58,482 nt of DNA. It comes from an uncultured Eubacteriales bacterium. GTDB lineage: Bacteria > Bacillota > Clostridia > Oscillospirales > Oscillospiraceae. Within the stretch, counting starts at the first letter, position 1; every line of letters begins with the position of its first letter. Shown one piece after another: positions 33,394-43,001 of this stretch. A program made the position numbers and the translations under genes. The stretch lies in the NCBI GenBank assembly GCA_900553805.1, contig USEU01000003.1:1-58482 (forward strand), in the 5' to 3' direction. Under the pieces are notes generated by a model. That model worked only from the letters and a program-made list of their open reading frames with translations. It did not search any database and was not told where the DNA came from.

Positions 33394-35283
33394 TTAATTC
33401 TTGGGTTCTTCCGGCTCCTCGAAGCCGTCGGTGAGGGAGGTGCGGGAGGCTTCGCCGATCGCCTTGCCCTCCATCAGGTTGGCGAACTGCTCGCCGGTGA
33501 TGGATTCGTTGGCAAGCAGATAGTCGACCAGCGCCTGGAGCTTGTCGCTGTCCTTTTTCAGGATGTCCAGGCACTGGGCATAGGCCCGGTCGATGAGGGC
33601 CTTGACCTCCTGGTCGATGGTCCCGGCCACCTGCTCGGAATAGCTCTTGGTGCTCTGGTAATCCCGGCCGATAAACACCTCGCCGTCGTCCAGATAGCTG
33701 ACGGTGCCGATCCGCTCGCTCATGCCGTAGCGGGCGACCATGTCCTTGGCCAGCTTGGTGGCCCGCTCGATGTCATTGGAGGCGCCCACGGAGATATCGC
33801 CCAGGAACAGGTCCTCCGCCGCCCGGCCGCCCAGCAGGGCCACGATCTGCTCGTACATCTCGTTGCGGGTCATGTTGGAGGAATCATCCTTGGGCAGCGA
33901 CCAGGTCGCGCCCAGGCTCCTGCCCCGGGGGACAATGGAGATATGGCGCACCGGGTCGTGGGTGGGCAGGCGGTACATGGCCACGGCGTGGCCCGCCTCG
34001 TGGATGGCGGTGGTCTTCAGGTCCCGGCGGGAGGCCACATGGCTCTTCTTGGCGGGGCCTGCCAGGATCTTCATCATGGCCTCGTCCACATCCTCCATGG
34101 TGAAGGCGGGGCGATTGTTTCGGGCAGCCAGAATGGCGGCCTCGTTGAGCAGGTTGCTCAGGTCCGCGCCGGTGAATCCGGCGGTGGAGCGGGCAATGGT
34201 GTGCAGGTTCACGGACTCGTCCAGGCGCTTGCCCTTGGCGTGGACCTTCAGGATGTCCTCCCGGCCCTTCACATCCGGGCGGTTCACCTGGATCTGCCGG
34301 TCAAACCGGCCGGGGCGCAGCAGGGCGGGGTCCAGGATGTCCGGCCGGTTGGTGGCCGCCAGGACGATGATGCCCTCGGTGGTGCCGAAGCCGTCCATCT
34401 CTACCAGCAGCTGGTTCAGGGTCTGCTCCCGCTCGTCGTGGCCGCCGCCCATGCCGCTGCCGCGCTTGCGGCCCACGGCGTCGATCTCGTCGATGAAGAT
34501 GATGGCGGGAGCCAGCTTCTTGGCCTGCTCAAACAGGTCCCGGACGCGGCTGGCGCCCACGCCCACGTACATCTCCACAAAGTCGGAGCCGGAAATGGAC
34601 AGGAACTGCACCCCCGCCTCTCCGGCGGTGGCTCTGGCCAGCAGGGTCTTGCCGGTGCCCGGGGGGCCCACCAGCAGCAGGCCGTGGGGGATGCGCGCGC
34701 CCATGGCGGTGTATTTCGCCGGATCCCGGAGGAAGTCCACGACCTCCTCCAGCTCCTGCTTTTCCTCGTCCGCGCCGGCCACATCGTCAAAGGTGACCTT
34801 CTTGTTGTCCGGCACGCCCAGGACCGTCCGGGCCTTGCCGAACTGGGCCATGGGATTTCCGCCGCCGTTCATCCGCCCCATGAGGAAGGACCAGAGCAGC
34901 AGCAGAACGCCCCCGGCCAGCAGCAGCGGAATGATAAGGTCATAGGGGGTATAGCGCCGCTGGGCCACAAAATCATAGTCGGTGAGCACGCCGGAGGCCG
35001 TCTGCTCGTCAAACAGGCTCTGCATCTCGCTGCGGAAGCCCGCCGGGTCGGCCAGGCCGGAGGTAATGCTGGTTTTCCCCTTATAGGGGCTGCGCAGCAC
35101 CAGGGTGATGGTGTCGCCCGCCACCAGGAACTCCTTGACCTGCTCCTGGCGGAACAGCTTTACCAATTCGGAATAGAGAATGGTGTTGGTTTTCTGGCTG
35201 AATTGATTCAGCGCCCAGGTAAGCGCCAGCATCAGCACCAAAAGATAGATAAACGGCGCAAAACTCCTGCGTTGCTTTTTCAA
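33394..35283 (-). CDS. ftsH: ATP-dependent zinc metalloprotease FtsH
   Basis: 629 residues. Membrane-anchored AAA+ protease that extracts and degrades membrane and regulatory proteins. Two N-terminal helices (about 9-26 and 115-135) flank the small outer domain. The AAA module has Walker A GPPGTGKT (206-213), Walker [12 protein letters not shown] (261-271) and an intact second region of homology with RPGRFDRQI. The protease has the zinc motif HEAGH (428-432). The start is TTG eight bases after AAGGAG. It follows hpt by 12 bases at the end of the dnaB-tilS-hpt-ftsH run, the conserved Firmicutes order. Confidence 0.97.
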   Translation of the reverse strand: MKKQRRSFAPFIYLLVLMLALTWALNQFSQKTNTILYSELVKLFRQEQVKEFLVAGDTITLVLRSPYKGKTSITSGLADPAGFRSEMQSLFDEQTASGVLTDYDFVAQRRYTPYDLIIPLLLAGGVLLLLWSFLMGRMNGGGNPMAQFGKARTVLGVPDNKKVTFDDVAGADEEKQELEEVVDFLRDPAKYTAMGARIPHGLLLVGPPGTGKTLLARATAGEAGVQFLSISGSDFVEMYVGVGASRVRDLFEQAKKLAPAIIFIDEIDAVGRKRGSGMGGGHDEREQTLNQLLVEMDGFGTTEGIIVLAATNRPDILDPALLRPGRFDRQIQVNRPDVKGREDILKVHAKGKRLDESVNLHTIARSTAGFTGADLSNLLNEAAILAARNNRPAFTMEDVDEAMMKILAGPAKKSHVASRRDLKTTAIHEAGHAVAMYRLPTHDPVRHISIVPRGRSLGATWSLPKDDSSNMTRNEMYEQIVALLGGRAAEDLFLGDISVGASNDIERATKLAKDMVARYGMSERIGTVSYLDDGEVFIGRDYQSTKSYSEQVAGTIDQEVKALIDRAYAQCLDILKKDSDKLQALVDYLLANESITGEQFANLMEGKAIGEASRTSLTDGFEEPEEPKN

Positions 35284-35295
35284 TCGTATAACTCC

Positions 35296-35838
35296 TTATT
35301 TTTCGTAAACGTCGGCCTTCAGGATCCCCACATAGGGCAGGTTGCGGTACTGCTCGTTGTAGTCCAGGCCGTAGCCCACCACGAAGGCATTGGGGACGGT
35401 AAAGCCCACGTAGTCGGGCTTCAGGGTGATGCCGGGCCTGCGGCGCTCGGGCTTGTCCAGCAGGGTGCAGATCTTCAGGGAGGCGGGCTGCCTGGCCATC
35501 AGGTGGCGATAGGTAAAGTCCAGGGAATTGCCGGTGTCGTAGATGTCCTCCAGGATCAGCACATGCCGGTCCTTCAGGTCGGCGGTCACATCCCGCTTGA
35601 CCACCATCTCGCCGGTGGAGCTGGTGCCCTCGTAGCTGGAGAGCCACATGAAGTCCATCTGGCAGGGGGTCTTGATCTGGCGTACCATGTCCGCGTAGAA
35701 TACCACCACGCCCTTGAGCACCCCGACGATGACGGGATTCTTTCCGGCGTAGTCCTGGGTCAGCTGGCGGCCCAGCTCTTCAATGCGGGTGCGAAGCTGT
35801 TCCTCGGTGATAAGAATCTGCTGAATATCCTGTTCCAT
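35296..35838 (-). CDS. hpt: hypoxanthine phosphoribosyltransferase
   Basis: 180 residues, the normal size. Salvages hypoxanthine and guanine with PRPP to IMP and GMP. The PRPP-binding loop VLILEDIYDTGNSL is near residues 93-106, the dimer/substrate loop includes MWLSSYEGTSS, and the base-contact region VPNAFVVGYGLDYNEQYRN lies near the C-terminus. ATG follows GAGGAG by ten bases. It sits between tilS (7-base gap) and ftsH, an arrangement kept throughout Firmicutes; in Bacillus TilS and Hpt also cooperate in regulating ftsH. Confidence 0.96.
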   Translation of the reverse strand: MEQDIQQILITEEQLRTRIEELGRQLTQDYAGKNPVIVGVLKGVVVFYADMVRQIKTPCQMDFMWLSSYEGTSSTGEMVVKRDVTADLKDRHVLILEDIYDTGNSLDFTYRHLMARQPASLKICTLLDKPERRRPGITLKPDYVGFTVPNAFVVGYGLDYNEQYRNLPYVGILKADVYEK

Positions 35839-35845
35839 TTTCTTT

Positions 35846-37120
35846 CTACTCCTCCCGGACGTTTGTATCTGGACGAATTTTTTCTATAACAACGTAGCAC
35901 GTGGGTGGGCCGCTGAGCCGGTCCAGGTGAAAGCCGAAGCCCTCCACCCATATCACGCCGCCGCTGTCCGCCAGCACGGGGATGCGGCCCCGGCGGTCGG
36001 CGCTGATCTTGCGGTCGATCATTCGCTTTTTCAGGCTCTTGGTGCCGCCGCTCAGGCGCAGGGAGTCCCCCTCCCGGCGGCCGCGCACGGTCAGGCTGCC
36101 CTGGGTCCGCACCCCCACGCCGCCGTTGGGCGTCGGGCTGCACCGAATGCGGATGCCCCACTGGGGCAGCTCCCGCTCCCCGGGGCAGGGAATCTCCGCC
36201 GCCTCCGGGGCGGCGGTTTCATACAGGCGGACAAGCCGGTCGTAATCCCGGGCGATCACCGCTCCGCCGGGAAAATCCATCCGGGCGGAGGGCTTCTCGG
36301 AGGCGATCAGGGCAAGCACGCCGGTAATATGGGCCTGCTCCGGCTCCGGGATGCCGTTCTGCTTCAAAAAGCGCTCGGCGTAGCGGCATTGCAGCGCCGG
36401 GGGCAGCTGCCGCAGGCGGCTCACCGGGGGCATGTCCTCTTCCAAAAGGGATTGCAGGAACGCCTCGTCCTGCCGCACCCGCCGGGCCATGGCGGAGATT
36501 GCCAGGGCCGCGCCGGGGTTCTCCTGACGCAGCAGGGGCAGAACGCCGTGCCGGATGCGATTGCGCAGGAAGGCGTCGGCGGCGTTGGAGCTGTCCTCCC
36601 GGTGGGGGAGGCTATATTCTGCCAGGAACGCCTCCACCTCCTGCCGGGTGATGGCCAGCATGGGGCGGATCACATTTCCGCTGACGGGGCGGATTCCCCC
36701 CAGGCCCTTCAGGCCAGTGCCCCGCAGCAGGTGCATGAGCACGGTCTCGGCGTTGTCGTCGGCGGTGTGGGCGGTGGCGATCTTGCCGGGGAGGGTGCGC
36801 AGGAACGCATACCTTGCTTCCCTGGCCGCTGCCTCCAGCCCCTTGGGGCCGGGCTGCACCCGCGCGCCGCCCACCTCCAGCGGGATCCGATAGCCCGCGC
36901 AGAAGTCCCGGACGAAATCCTCGTCCCCGTCCGATTCACCGCCGCGCAGGTGATGATTAAAATGGGCGGCGGAGAGGGTAACGCCCAGCTTTTCTTTTAA
37001 TAGATACAGTCCGAACAGCAGCGCCACGGAGTCCGCCCCGCCGGAGACGGCGCAGACGATATGGTCGCCGGGCCGGACAAGCCCGTCCTCCGTCAGGGCG
37101 GCGCACAGCTTATTCAGCAT
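35846..37120 (-). CDS. tilS: tRNA(Ile)-lysidine synthase
   Basis: 424 residues. Attaches lysine to cytidine 34 of the minor tRNA-Ile, changing its codon from AUG to AUA; essential. The N-type ATP pyrophosphatase loop SGGADS is at 26-31, followed by AAHFNHHLRG and ATAHTADDNAETVLMHLLRG, both typical. The C-terminal domain (LSGGTKSLKKRMIDRKI) matches the tRNA-binding end of full-length TilS. ATG follows GGGAG. It overlaps the end of dnaB by 11 bases, implying coupled translation. Confidence 0.95.
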   Translation of the reverse strand: MLNKLCAALTEDGLVRPGDHIVCAVSGGADSVALLFGLYLLKEKLGVTLSAAHFNHHLRGGESDGDEDFVRDFCAGYRIPLEVGGARVQPGPKGLEAAAREARYAFLRTLPGKIATAHTADDNAETVLMHLLRGTGLKGLGGIRPVSGNVIRPMLAITRQEVEAFLAEYSLPHREDSSNAADAFLRNRIRHGVLPLLRQENPGAALAISAMARRVRQDEAFLQSLLEEDMPPVSRLRQLPPALQCRYAERFLKQNGIPEPEQAHITGVLALIASEKPSARMDFPGGAVIARDYDRLVRLYETAAPEAAEIPCPGERELPQWGIRIRCSPTPNGGVGVRTQGSLTVRGRREGDSLRLSGGTKSLKKRMIDRKISADRRGRIPVLADSGGVIWVEGFGFHLDRLSGPPTCYVVIEKIRPDTNVREE

Positions 37121-38447
37121 GCTTCCACTCCCGGTCGGCGAAGAGCTGGAACTGGGGCATCCACTGGAGCTTCACCGCGCCGGTCTCGCCGTGGCGGTTT
37201 TTGGACACGATGCACTCCGCGATCCCCTTGTCCTCGGTATTGGCGTTGTAATATTCGTCCCGGTACAGGAACATGATCACATCCGCGTCCTGTTCGATGG
37301 CGCCGGATTCCCGGAGGTCGGACATGATGGGCCGCTTGTCGGTGCGGCTCTCCACCGCGCGGGACAGCTGGCTCAGGCAGATGACAGGGACGTTCAGCTC
37401 CTTGGCCATGATCTTCAGGGCCCGGGAAATTTCGCCCACCACCGTCACCCGGTTTTCGCTGTTTTTACTGTAGCCAGAGCCGGTCATCAGCTGGAGATAG
37501 TCGATGATCACCAGGCCCAGGTTGTCCAGACGGCGGCATTTGGCGTTGATCTCCGCCACGGTGACGGAGGGGTTGTCGTCGATGCGGATGTCCGTCTGGC
37601 TCAGGGCGGCGGAGCCCATGCAGAGCTTGCTCCACTCCTCCTCGGAGAGCTTGCCGGTGGCCAGCTTCTGGCTGTCCACAAAGGACTGGCTGGCCAAAAG
37701 GCGCATGGCCAGCTGCTCCCTGGACATTTCCAGGTTGAAAATGGCCACGGTCTTGCCGTACTGCCGCGCCACGCTCATGCCCAGGTTCAGGGAGAACGCG
37801 GATTTACCCATGGCGGGGCGGGCGGCAATGAGGATCAGGTCGGATTTGTTCAGGCCGTTGATCTTGGTATCCAGGTCCCGCAGGCCGGTGGAAAGGCCGG
37901 GGATGGCGGAATCGGACTGGCTCAGCTCGGCCAGCCGGTCGAATACCTTGTGCAGGGTGGTGCCGATATGCTCCAGGCTGTCGCCCCGCTCGCCCTTGCG
38001 CAGGGCGTAGATCTTCTTCTCGGCGGATTCCAGAATTTCCTCGGAGGAGCCCACCTGATCGGATACCATCTCCGCAATGTCCGTGGCCGCCTGGCCCAGG
38101 CCGCGAAGCATGGCCTTTTCCTGGACGATCCTGGCATACCGGCCCACGTTGACGGCGGTGGGGGTGATCTCCATGAGCTGGAGGATGTAGTCCCTGGAAT
38201 TGTCGTGGTAGACGCCCAGCTCCTTCATTTTGTCCAGCACGGTCACCGGGTCGATGGTCTGGGAGAAGTTGAACATGGTATAGATGGTCTCAAAGATCTC
38301 CCGGTTCTGCTGTAAATAAAAATCCTCCGGCTTCACCGTGCCCACCACGTCGGTGATGCAGCGGCTGTCGATCAGGATCGAGCCCAGCACCGCCTGCTCC
38401 GCCTCCAGCGACTGCGGCACCTGGCGGGATGTCAATTCCTCATCCAT
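37110..38447 (-). CDS. dnaB: replicative DNA helicase
   Basis: 445 residues. Hexameric helicase that unwinds DNA at the fork. The N-terminal domain begins VPQSLEAEQAVLGSILIDSR, the linker lies about 150-175, and the RecA-like motor carries Walker A ARPAMGKSAF (about 207-216), the NLEMSREQLAMRLL and VIIDYLQLM (Walker B) segments, and the SQLSRAVE and SGAIEQDADVIMFLYRDEYY motifs. No intein is present. It lies downstream of rplI but separated from it by repeat copy E, and overlaps tilS. Confidence 0.97.
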   Translation of the reverse strand: MDEELTSRQVPQSLEAEQAVLGSILIDSRCITDVVGTVKPEDFYLQQNREIFETIYTMFNFSQTIDPVTVLDKMKELGVYHDNSRDYILQLMEITPTAVNVGRYARIVQEKAMLRGLGQAATDIAEMVSDQVGSSEEILESAEKKIYALRKGERGDSLEHIGTTLHKVFDRLAELSQSDSAIPGLSTGLRDLDTKINGLNKSDLILIAARPAMGKSAFSLNLGMSVARQYGKTVAIFNLEMSREQLAMRLLASQSFVDSQKLATGKLSEEEWSKLCMGSAALSQTDIRIDDNPSVTVAEINAKCRRLDNLGLVIIDYLQLMTGSGYSKNSENRVTVVGEISRALKIMAKELNVPVICLSQLSRAVESRTDKRPIMSDLRESGAIEQDADVIMFLYRDEYYNANTEDKGIAECIVSKNRHGETGAVKLQWMPQFQLFADREWKHAE

Positions 38448-38483
38448 GGGCTTCCCCCCTTTCTCTTTTTAACTTCCCTTTTG

Positions 38484-38652
38484 GGGCAATGCCATCAACC
38501 TAAGGCAACACCAACTCGCTGCCCCCTCTGGGGGAAGTGCCGCGCTAGCGGCAAAAGGGGTGTCGCCCGTGATTTTGAGTTGTTTCCATCCGACCAACGG
38601 CACCCCCTCAGTCAGCCCGTTCGGGCTGCCAGCTCCCCCATCGGGGAGCCAA
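38484..38652 (+). repeat. structured intergenic repeat, copy E
   Basis: Same orientation as copy A. It starts with GGCAATGCCATCAACC, then the CCCCTCTGGGGG, GCCGCGCTAGCGGC, GGGGTGTCG/CGGCACCCC, AGCCCGTTCGGGCT and CTCCCCCATCGGGGAG stems. It occupies the gap between rplI and dnaB, normally adjacent genes, so it may affect transcription between them. Confidence 0.85.
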
Positions 38653-38691
38653 GGGATTACGTTGTCGGCTCTGCCTTTTGGAGCAGCCTAA

Positions 38692-39138
38692 TTACGCTTC
38701 CTCGATCTTGACGGTGAGGGGGGCGGTAATCTCGTAGCCCAGCTTGCAGGTGACGGTGTAGGTGCCCACGGTCTTGATGGTATCGGAAATGACGATCTTC
38801 CGCTTGTCCAGCTCGATGCCGCTCTGGGCCTTCAGGGAGTCGGCGATCTCCTGGTTGGTGATGGAGCCGAACAGGCGGCCCGCTCCGCCGCCCTTGGCCT
38901 TGACCACCACGGTCAGGCCCCGCAGGGTCTTGGAAATTTCCATGGCCTCGGCCTTCTCCCGGGCGATGCGCTCCTGGGTGGCCTTGTCGTTCATTTTCAT
39001 GGTATTCACGGCGTCGGGAGTCGCCTCGATGGCAATCTTTCGGGGCAGCATGAAATTGCGGGCGTAGCCGTCGGAAACCTCCAGCAGCTGGCCCTTCTTG
39101 CCCTTGCCCTTCACATCCTGAAGCAAAATCACTTTCAT
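38692..39138 (-). CDS. rplI: 50S ribosomal protein L9
   Basis: 148 residues, normal length. Binds 23S rRNA near the base of the L1 stalk. The N-terminal RNA-binding motif is [20 protein letters not shown] with [14 protein letters not shown], followed by the long central helix (about 40-75) and the C-terminal domain with [22 protein letters not shown] follows GGAG. It is 15 bases downstream of gdpP, the usual order in Firmicutes. Confidence 0.97.
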   Translation of the reverse strand: MKVILLQDVKGKGKKGQLLEVSDGYARNFMLPRKIAIEATPDAVNTMKMNDKATQERIAREKAEAMEISKTLRGLTVVVKAKGGGAGRLFGSITNQEIADSLKAQSGIELDKRKIVISDTIKTVGTYTVTCKLGYEITAPLTVKIEEA

Positions 39139-39153
39139 CTTCTGTTTCTCCTT

Positions 39154-41127
39154 TTATCCTTCGTAGAATTTATCGATCTCTTCCACCAGGCGCTCCAGCG
39201 CCTGCTTGACCTCGGTATCCTTCATCTGTGCCCCGGCCACCATGGCGTTGCCGCCGCCGCCCAGGGCCTCCAGGATCACCTGCACGTTCACCTTGCCGAT
39301 GCTGCGGGCGGAGATGATGGTCTGCCCGTTTTCCGGGAAGAGCACGAACGAGGCGGTGATGCCCGCGATATTCAGCATATCGTCCGCCGCCTGGGCGGCG
39401 AGGATGCGGTTGGTCTCATAGCTCAGCGCGGCGATGGCCAGCTCGTCCCGGTACAGCCGGGCGGACTTGACGATCTGGTACTTGGCCACGGTGTTCCGGA
39501 AGTCATTCTGCATCAGCAGCTTGACCTCCGTGGTATCCGCGCCCATCCGGCGCAGGGCGGCGGCGGCCTCAAAGGTGCGCTCGCCGGTGCGGACATTGAA
39601 GAACTTGGTATCCATGCAGATGCCTGCCAGCAGCGCCTTCGCCTCGATGGGCAGCACGTCGCTGCTCTCCGCGCCGTAGGTGATCAGCTCCGTCACCAGT
39701 TCGGAGGCGGAGGAGGCATAGGTCTCATGCAGATTCACCACCACGGGGCTGATGTAGTCCGCCGCCCGGCGGTGATGATCCACCACGCACACCTTGGGGA
39801 TGGCCTCCAGCAGGGGCTTCCACTCCACCTGGTCGGGGCGGTTGGTATCCACCACCACCAGGATACTGCCGTTGTCGCAGGCCACCATGGCCTCCTGGCC
39901 GGAGAGGAACACGCCGTCGTACTCCGGCACCTTCGCCACCTGGTCCAGCAGCTTTTCCACGGAATTTTTTTCCAGGTCGATGACGATGTTCGCCTGCTTG
40001 CCCTTCTTGCGGCACAGGCAGCAGATGCCCATGGCCGCGCCCAAGCTGTCCAGGTCCGCGTTGGCGTGGCCCATGACGAACACCCGGCTGCTCTGGCCGA
40101 TCAGCTCCATCAGGGAATTGGCGGTGACCCGGGAGCGGACCTTGCTGGTATACTCCGCCTCGATGCTGCGGCCGCCGAAGAAGGTGAAATTCATGCGGTC
40201 CTTGATCACTGCCTGGTCGCCGCCCCGGCTCAGGGCCATCTCAATGCCCAGGGCGGCAAAATTGTAGCTCTCCTCAAAATTGCTGCCGTCCACGCCCAGG
40301 CCGATGGACACGGAAGCGGCCAGCCCGCCGGGGCTGGTGATGCTGTGGATATCCCCCAGCAGGGAGAATTTATGGGCGACGGCGTCCTCCAGATCCCGTT
40401 TTTCAAACACGAACAGGAAGCGGTTCTTTTCCAGCCGCCGCAGCAGGCCGCTGTACGGCTCCGTCCAGCGGGTGATGACCTCGTTGAGCTTGGCGTTCAG
40501 GGTGGAGATGGCGCCCTCGGTCAGATTCTTGGTCAGCTCCTCGTAGTTGTCCACCATGATGATGGCCACCACCGGGCGGGAGCGGATGTATTCGTCGCGC
40601 ACCTGGTACAGCTCGGTCAGATCGTTCAGATAGATCACGCCCACCAGGGCGGGGCCCGCCTTCTCCTTCACCGCCGTGCCGAACAGGCGGTAGCGGCGGC
40701 CGGACAGCTCCAGCTCCTTGGGGCACTCGGTGCGGCCCGCGATCAGCCAGTCCACGCCGATGCCGGGGAGCACATCCTCCAGCTGGTGATTGACGGAGGT
40801 GAGGGTCAGCCCCGTCAGCTCCGTGAATCTGGCGTTGCACCAGACCACGTTCTCATCCCCCAGCTGCACCAGCACCGCCGGGAAGGGGCTTGCGCCCTGG
40901 CCGGTGCTCTCCAGGGTATCGGAGGCGCGCTGCAAATACTGCCGGATGCGCCGGTTGCTGGCCCGCTGGTGACTCAGATGCACCAGAAACGCCGCGCCGG
41001 TGGCCACCAGCTCCGCCCCGGCCAGCAGATACTGCTCCACCATCAGCGAGCCGACCGCAAACGCCACCATCAGCACATAATAAATGGTCCTGGATGGCCG
41101 AAACAGCCGCATCAGCTTTTTATCCAC
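39154..41127 (-). CDS. gdpP: cyclic-di-AMP phosphodiesterase GdpP
   Basis: 657 residues. Degrades c-di-AMP to pApA and so tunes wall strength and potassium homeostasis. Domains in order: two membrane helices (about 14-50), a PAS-like domain (about 75-155), a degenerate GGDEF domain (about 170-300, without the GGDEF signature itself), a DHH domain with GHANADLDSLGAAMG near residue 353 and VVDHHRRA near 450, and a DHHA1 domain ending with GGGGNAMVAGAQ. The start codon is GTG after GGAGG. The operon gdpP-rplI starts from the promoter at 41160-41188. Confidence 0.95.
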   Translation of the reverse strand: MDKKLMRLFRPSRTIYYVLMVAFAVGSLMVEQYLLAGAELVATGAAFLVHLSHQRASNRRIRQYLQRASDTLESTGQGASPFPAVLVQLGDENVVWCNARFTELTGLTLTSVNHQLEDVLPGIGVDWLIAGRTECPKELELSGRRYRLFGTAVKEKAGPALVGVIYLNDLTELYQVRDEYIRSRPVVAIIMVDNYEELTKNLTEGAISTLNAKLNEVITRWTEPYSGLLRRLEKNRFLFVFEKRDLEDAVAHKFSLLGDIHSITSPGGLAASVSIGLGVDGSNFEESYNFAALGIEMALSRGGDQAVIKDRMNFTFFGGRSIEAEYTSKVRSRVTANSLMELIGQSSRVFVMGHANADLDSLGAAMGICCLCRKKGKQANIVIDLEKNSVEKLLDQVAKVPEYDGVFLSGQEAMVACDNGSILVVVDTNRPDQVEWKPLLEAIPKVCVVDHHRRAADYISPVVVNLHETYASSASELVTELITYGAESSDVLPIEAKALLAGICMDTKFFNVRTGERTFEAAAALRRMGADTTEVKLLMQNDFRNTVAKYQIVKSARLYRDELAIAALSYETNRILAAQAADDMLNIAGITASFVLFPENGQTIISARSIGKVNVQVILEALGGGGNAMVAGAQMKDTEVKQALERLVEEIDKFYEG

Positions 41128-41159
41128 GCGCCGCGCCCTCCTTACAGATAGTCCAGTTT

Positions 41160-41188
41160 ATTGTAGCAAAAAAGCTGCCGTAATTCAA
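41160..41188 (-). promoter_or_regulatory. promoter of gdpP-rplI
   Basis: TTGAAT (41183-41188), 17 bases, TACAAT (41160-41165), placing the RNA start about 25 bases before the gdpP GTG. Confidence 0.7.
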
Positions 41189-41228
41189 GTAAGATTTCCC
41201 TCATTATTGACATTCCCCTTAAAATTAA

Positions 41229-41278
41229 TGCACCCGCGGCCTTTTGGGCCGCGGGGAAACATTTTCAGGCCGGGTGCA
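41229..41278 (-). terminator. terminator after pyk with two alternative stems
   Basis: A strong inner stem CCCGCGGCC / GGCCGCGGG (41233-41255) competes with outer TGCACCCG / CGGGTGCA arms. On the minus strand TTAATTTTAAGG follows. It lies 22 bases past the pyk stop. Confidence 0.75.
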
Positions 41279-41299
41279 TATACTGCTTCCTGTGCGGGA

Positions 41300-42712
41300 T
41301 CACACCGTCTCCACCTTGATGGTGTTGGTGTTGCCGGTCTTGCCGTTGATGGGGCCGCCGGTGAGCACCACCCGGTCGCCCTTTTGCAGGTGCAGCGCCT
41401 TTTTGGCGCTGGCCATGGCGTAGAAGAACATCACATCCTGGGAGTTGAATTCCTCCGACAGCACCGGGGTGACGCCCCAGCTCAGGGCCAGGCGGCGGTA
41501 GATGCGCTCGTCGGTGGTCATGCCGATGATGTCCACGGGGCAGCGGAAGCGGCTGACCATCCGGGCGGTGGTGCCGGAGACGGAGCAGACCACGATGCCC
41601 TTGGCCTCCACGTCGATGGCCATGGCGCACACCGCGTGGGACACGGCGTCCAGGGTGTTGCGGATGCGGAAATCCGCCTTGTAGAAGCGGGTGTTGTAGC
41701 TGGTGTGCTGCTCGGTGAACTCGCAGATGTCCGCCATGGTCTTTACCGCCTCCACCGGGTACTTGCCGGCGGCGGACTCGCCGGAGAGCATCACGGCGCT
41801 GCTGCCGTCATACACGGCGTTGGCCACGTCGGAGATCTCGGCGCGGGTGGGGCGGGGATTGTGGATCATGGATTCCAGCATCTCCGTAGCGGTGATCACC
41901 CGCTTGCCCAGCATCCGGCAGGTGGAGGTCAGCCGCTTCTGGATGGCGGGCACCTCCACAAAGGGGATCTCCACGCCCAGGTCGCCCCGGGCGATCATCA
42001 CACCGTCGGCCACCTCGCAGATGGACTCGATGTTATCCACACCGGCCCGGTTCTCGATCTTGGCGATCAGGTCGATGTTGCCGCCGCCGTTGGCGGCTAG
42101 GAACGCCTTCAGCTCCTCCATATCGCCCTTGGTGGAGACGAAGGAGGCCGCCACAAAATCCACCTCGTTCTGGATGCCGAACAGCAGATCCTGCTTGTCC
42201 TGCTCGCTGAGGTAGGGGCCGGACATCACCTTGTTGGGGAAGCTCATGCTCTTGCGGTTGGAAAGCTCGCCGCCCACGATCACCCGGGTCTGCACGTCGC
42301 TGCCCCGGATGCCGGTGACCTCGAACACCACCAGGCCGTTGTTCACCAGGATGCGGTCGCCCGGCTTCAGGTTTTCCGTCAGGTGCTTGTAGTTCACGCT
42401 GACCCGGTGCTGGTCGCCCTCCACCTCGTCGGTGGTGAAGATGAAGTCGTCCCCCTCGTTCAGGGTGATCCTTCCGCTCTCAAAGGTGCGGATGCGGTAT
42501 TCCGGCCCCTTGGTATCCAGCATGATGGCAATGGGCAGCCCCAGCTCCTGCCGGACCTGCTTGATCAGGTCGATCTTGGACTGCTGCTCGGGGTAGGTGC
42601 CGTGGGAAAAATTCAGCCGCGCCACGTTCATTCCGGCCTTGCACATGGCGATCAGGGTCTCTTTGTTCTCGGAGGCCGGACCGATGGTACAAATAATTTT
42701 CGTCTTGCGCAT
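41300..42712 (-). CDS. pyk: pyruvate kinase
   Basis: 470 residues, the short form without the extra PEP-utiliser domain of Bacillus. Transfers phosphate from phosphoenolpyruvate to ADP. Motifs: KTKIICTIGPAS at the N-terminus, RLNFSHG with substrate-binding residues, MLDTKGPEYR (usual GPEIR has Ile in place of Tyr), DLIAKIENRAGVDNI with the catalytic lysine, and MIARGDLGVEIP and ATEMLESMIHNPRPTRAE. ATG after AAAGGAG. Promoter at 42752-42780; monocistronic with the terminator at 41229-41278. Confidence 0.97.
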   Translation of the reverse strand: MRKTKIICTIGPASENKETLIAMCKAGMNVARLNFSHGTYPEQQSKIDLIKQVRQELGLPIAIMLDTKGPEYRIRTFESGRITLNEGDDFIFTTDEVEGDQHRVSVNYKHLTENLKPGDRILVNNGLVVFEVTGIRGSDVQTRVIVGGELSNRKSMSFPNKVMSGPYLSEQDKQDLLFGIQNEVDFVAASFVSTKGDMEELKAFLAANGGGNIDLIAKIENRAGVDNIESICEVADGVMIARGDLGVEIPFVEVPAIQKRLTSTCRMLGKRVITATEMLESMIHNPRPTRAEISDVANAVYDGSSAVMLSGESAAGKYPVEAVKTMADICEFTEQHTSYNTRFYKADFRIRNTLDAVSHAVCAMAIDVEAKGIVVCSVSGTTARMVSRFRCPVDIIGMTTDERIYRRLALSWGVTPVLSEEFNSQDVMFFYAMASAKKALHLQKGDRVVLTGGPINGKTGNTNTIKVETV

Positions 42713-42751
42713 AAGAAAAACGCTCCTTTATCAGGCTATCAGGCTTGCCCT

Positions 42752-42780
42752 ATCATAGCAGGCTTTCCATGAAAAAACAA
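42752..42780 (-). promoter_or_regulatory. promoter of pyk
   Basis: TTGTTT (42775-42780), 17 bases, TATGAT (42752-42757), about 40 bases before the ATG. Confidence 0.55.
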
Positions 42781-42952
42781 TTCCTTTTTCCGGCGGGCCG
42801 CTCCCGTTTCTTGTCTATTTTGTACAATGGATCAAAATTCTGTTTTCCCAGTGTTTTAATATAAAATTAACAATTCCGGCGCTTGTTTTCTCATATTATA
42901 AAATGGATGTGATATTTAGCAAATAAATTTGATATTTGTTTTTGACATTCTC

Positions 42953-42961
42953 TGCTATACT
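42953..42961 (+). promoter_or_regulatory. extended -10 promoter of the small peptide gene
   Basis: TGCTATACT, an extended -10 element, about 40 bases before the ATG at 43002, in a strikingly A+T-rich stretch with repeated GATATTT words. A TTGACA lies only eight bases upstream of it, too close to be its -35 box. Confidence 0.45.
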
Positions 42962-43001
42962 TGCGCCGCAAACAATCAAAACCCCTATGGAGGATATCGC
43001 A

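Noticed and set aside
13780..38652. Repeats considered as a CRISPR array
   Set aside because: Copies are kilobases apart, about 170 bases long and internally palindromic; no regular spacers and no cas gene.
42937..42961. TTGACA-8-TATACT as a promoter pair for the small peptide gene
   Set aside because: An 8-base spacer is not functional; only the extended -10 element was kept.
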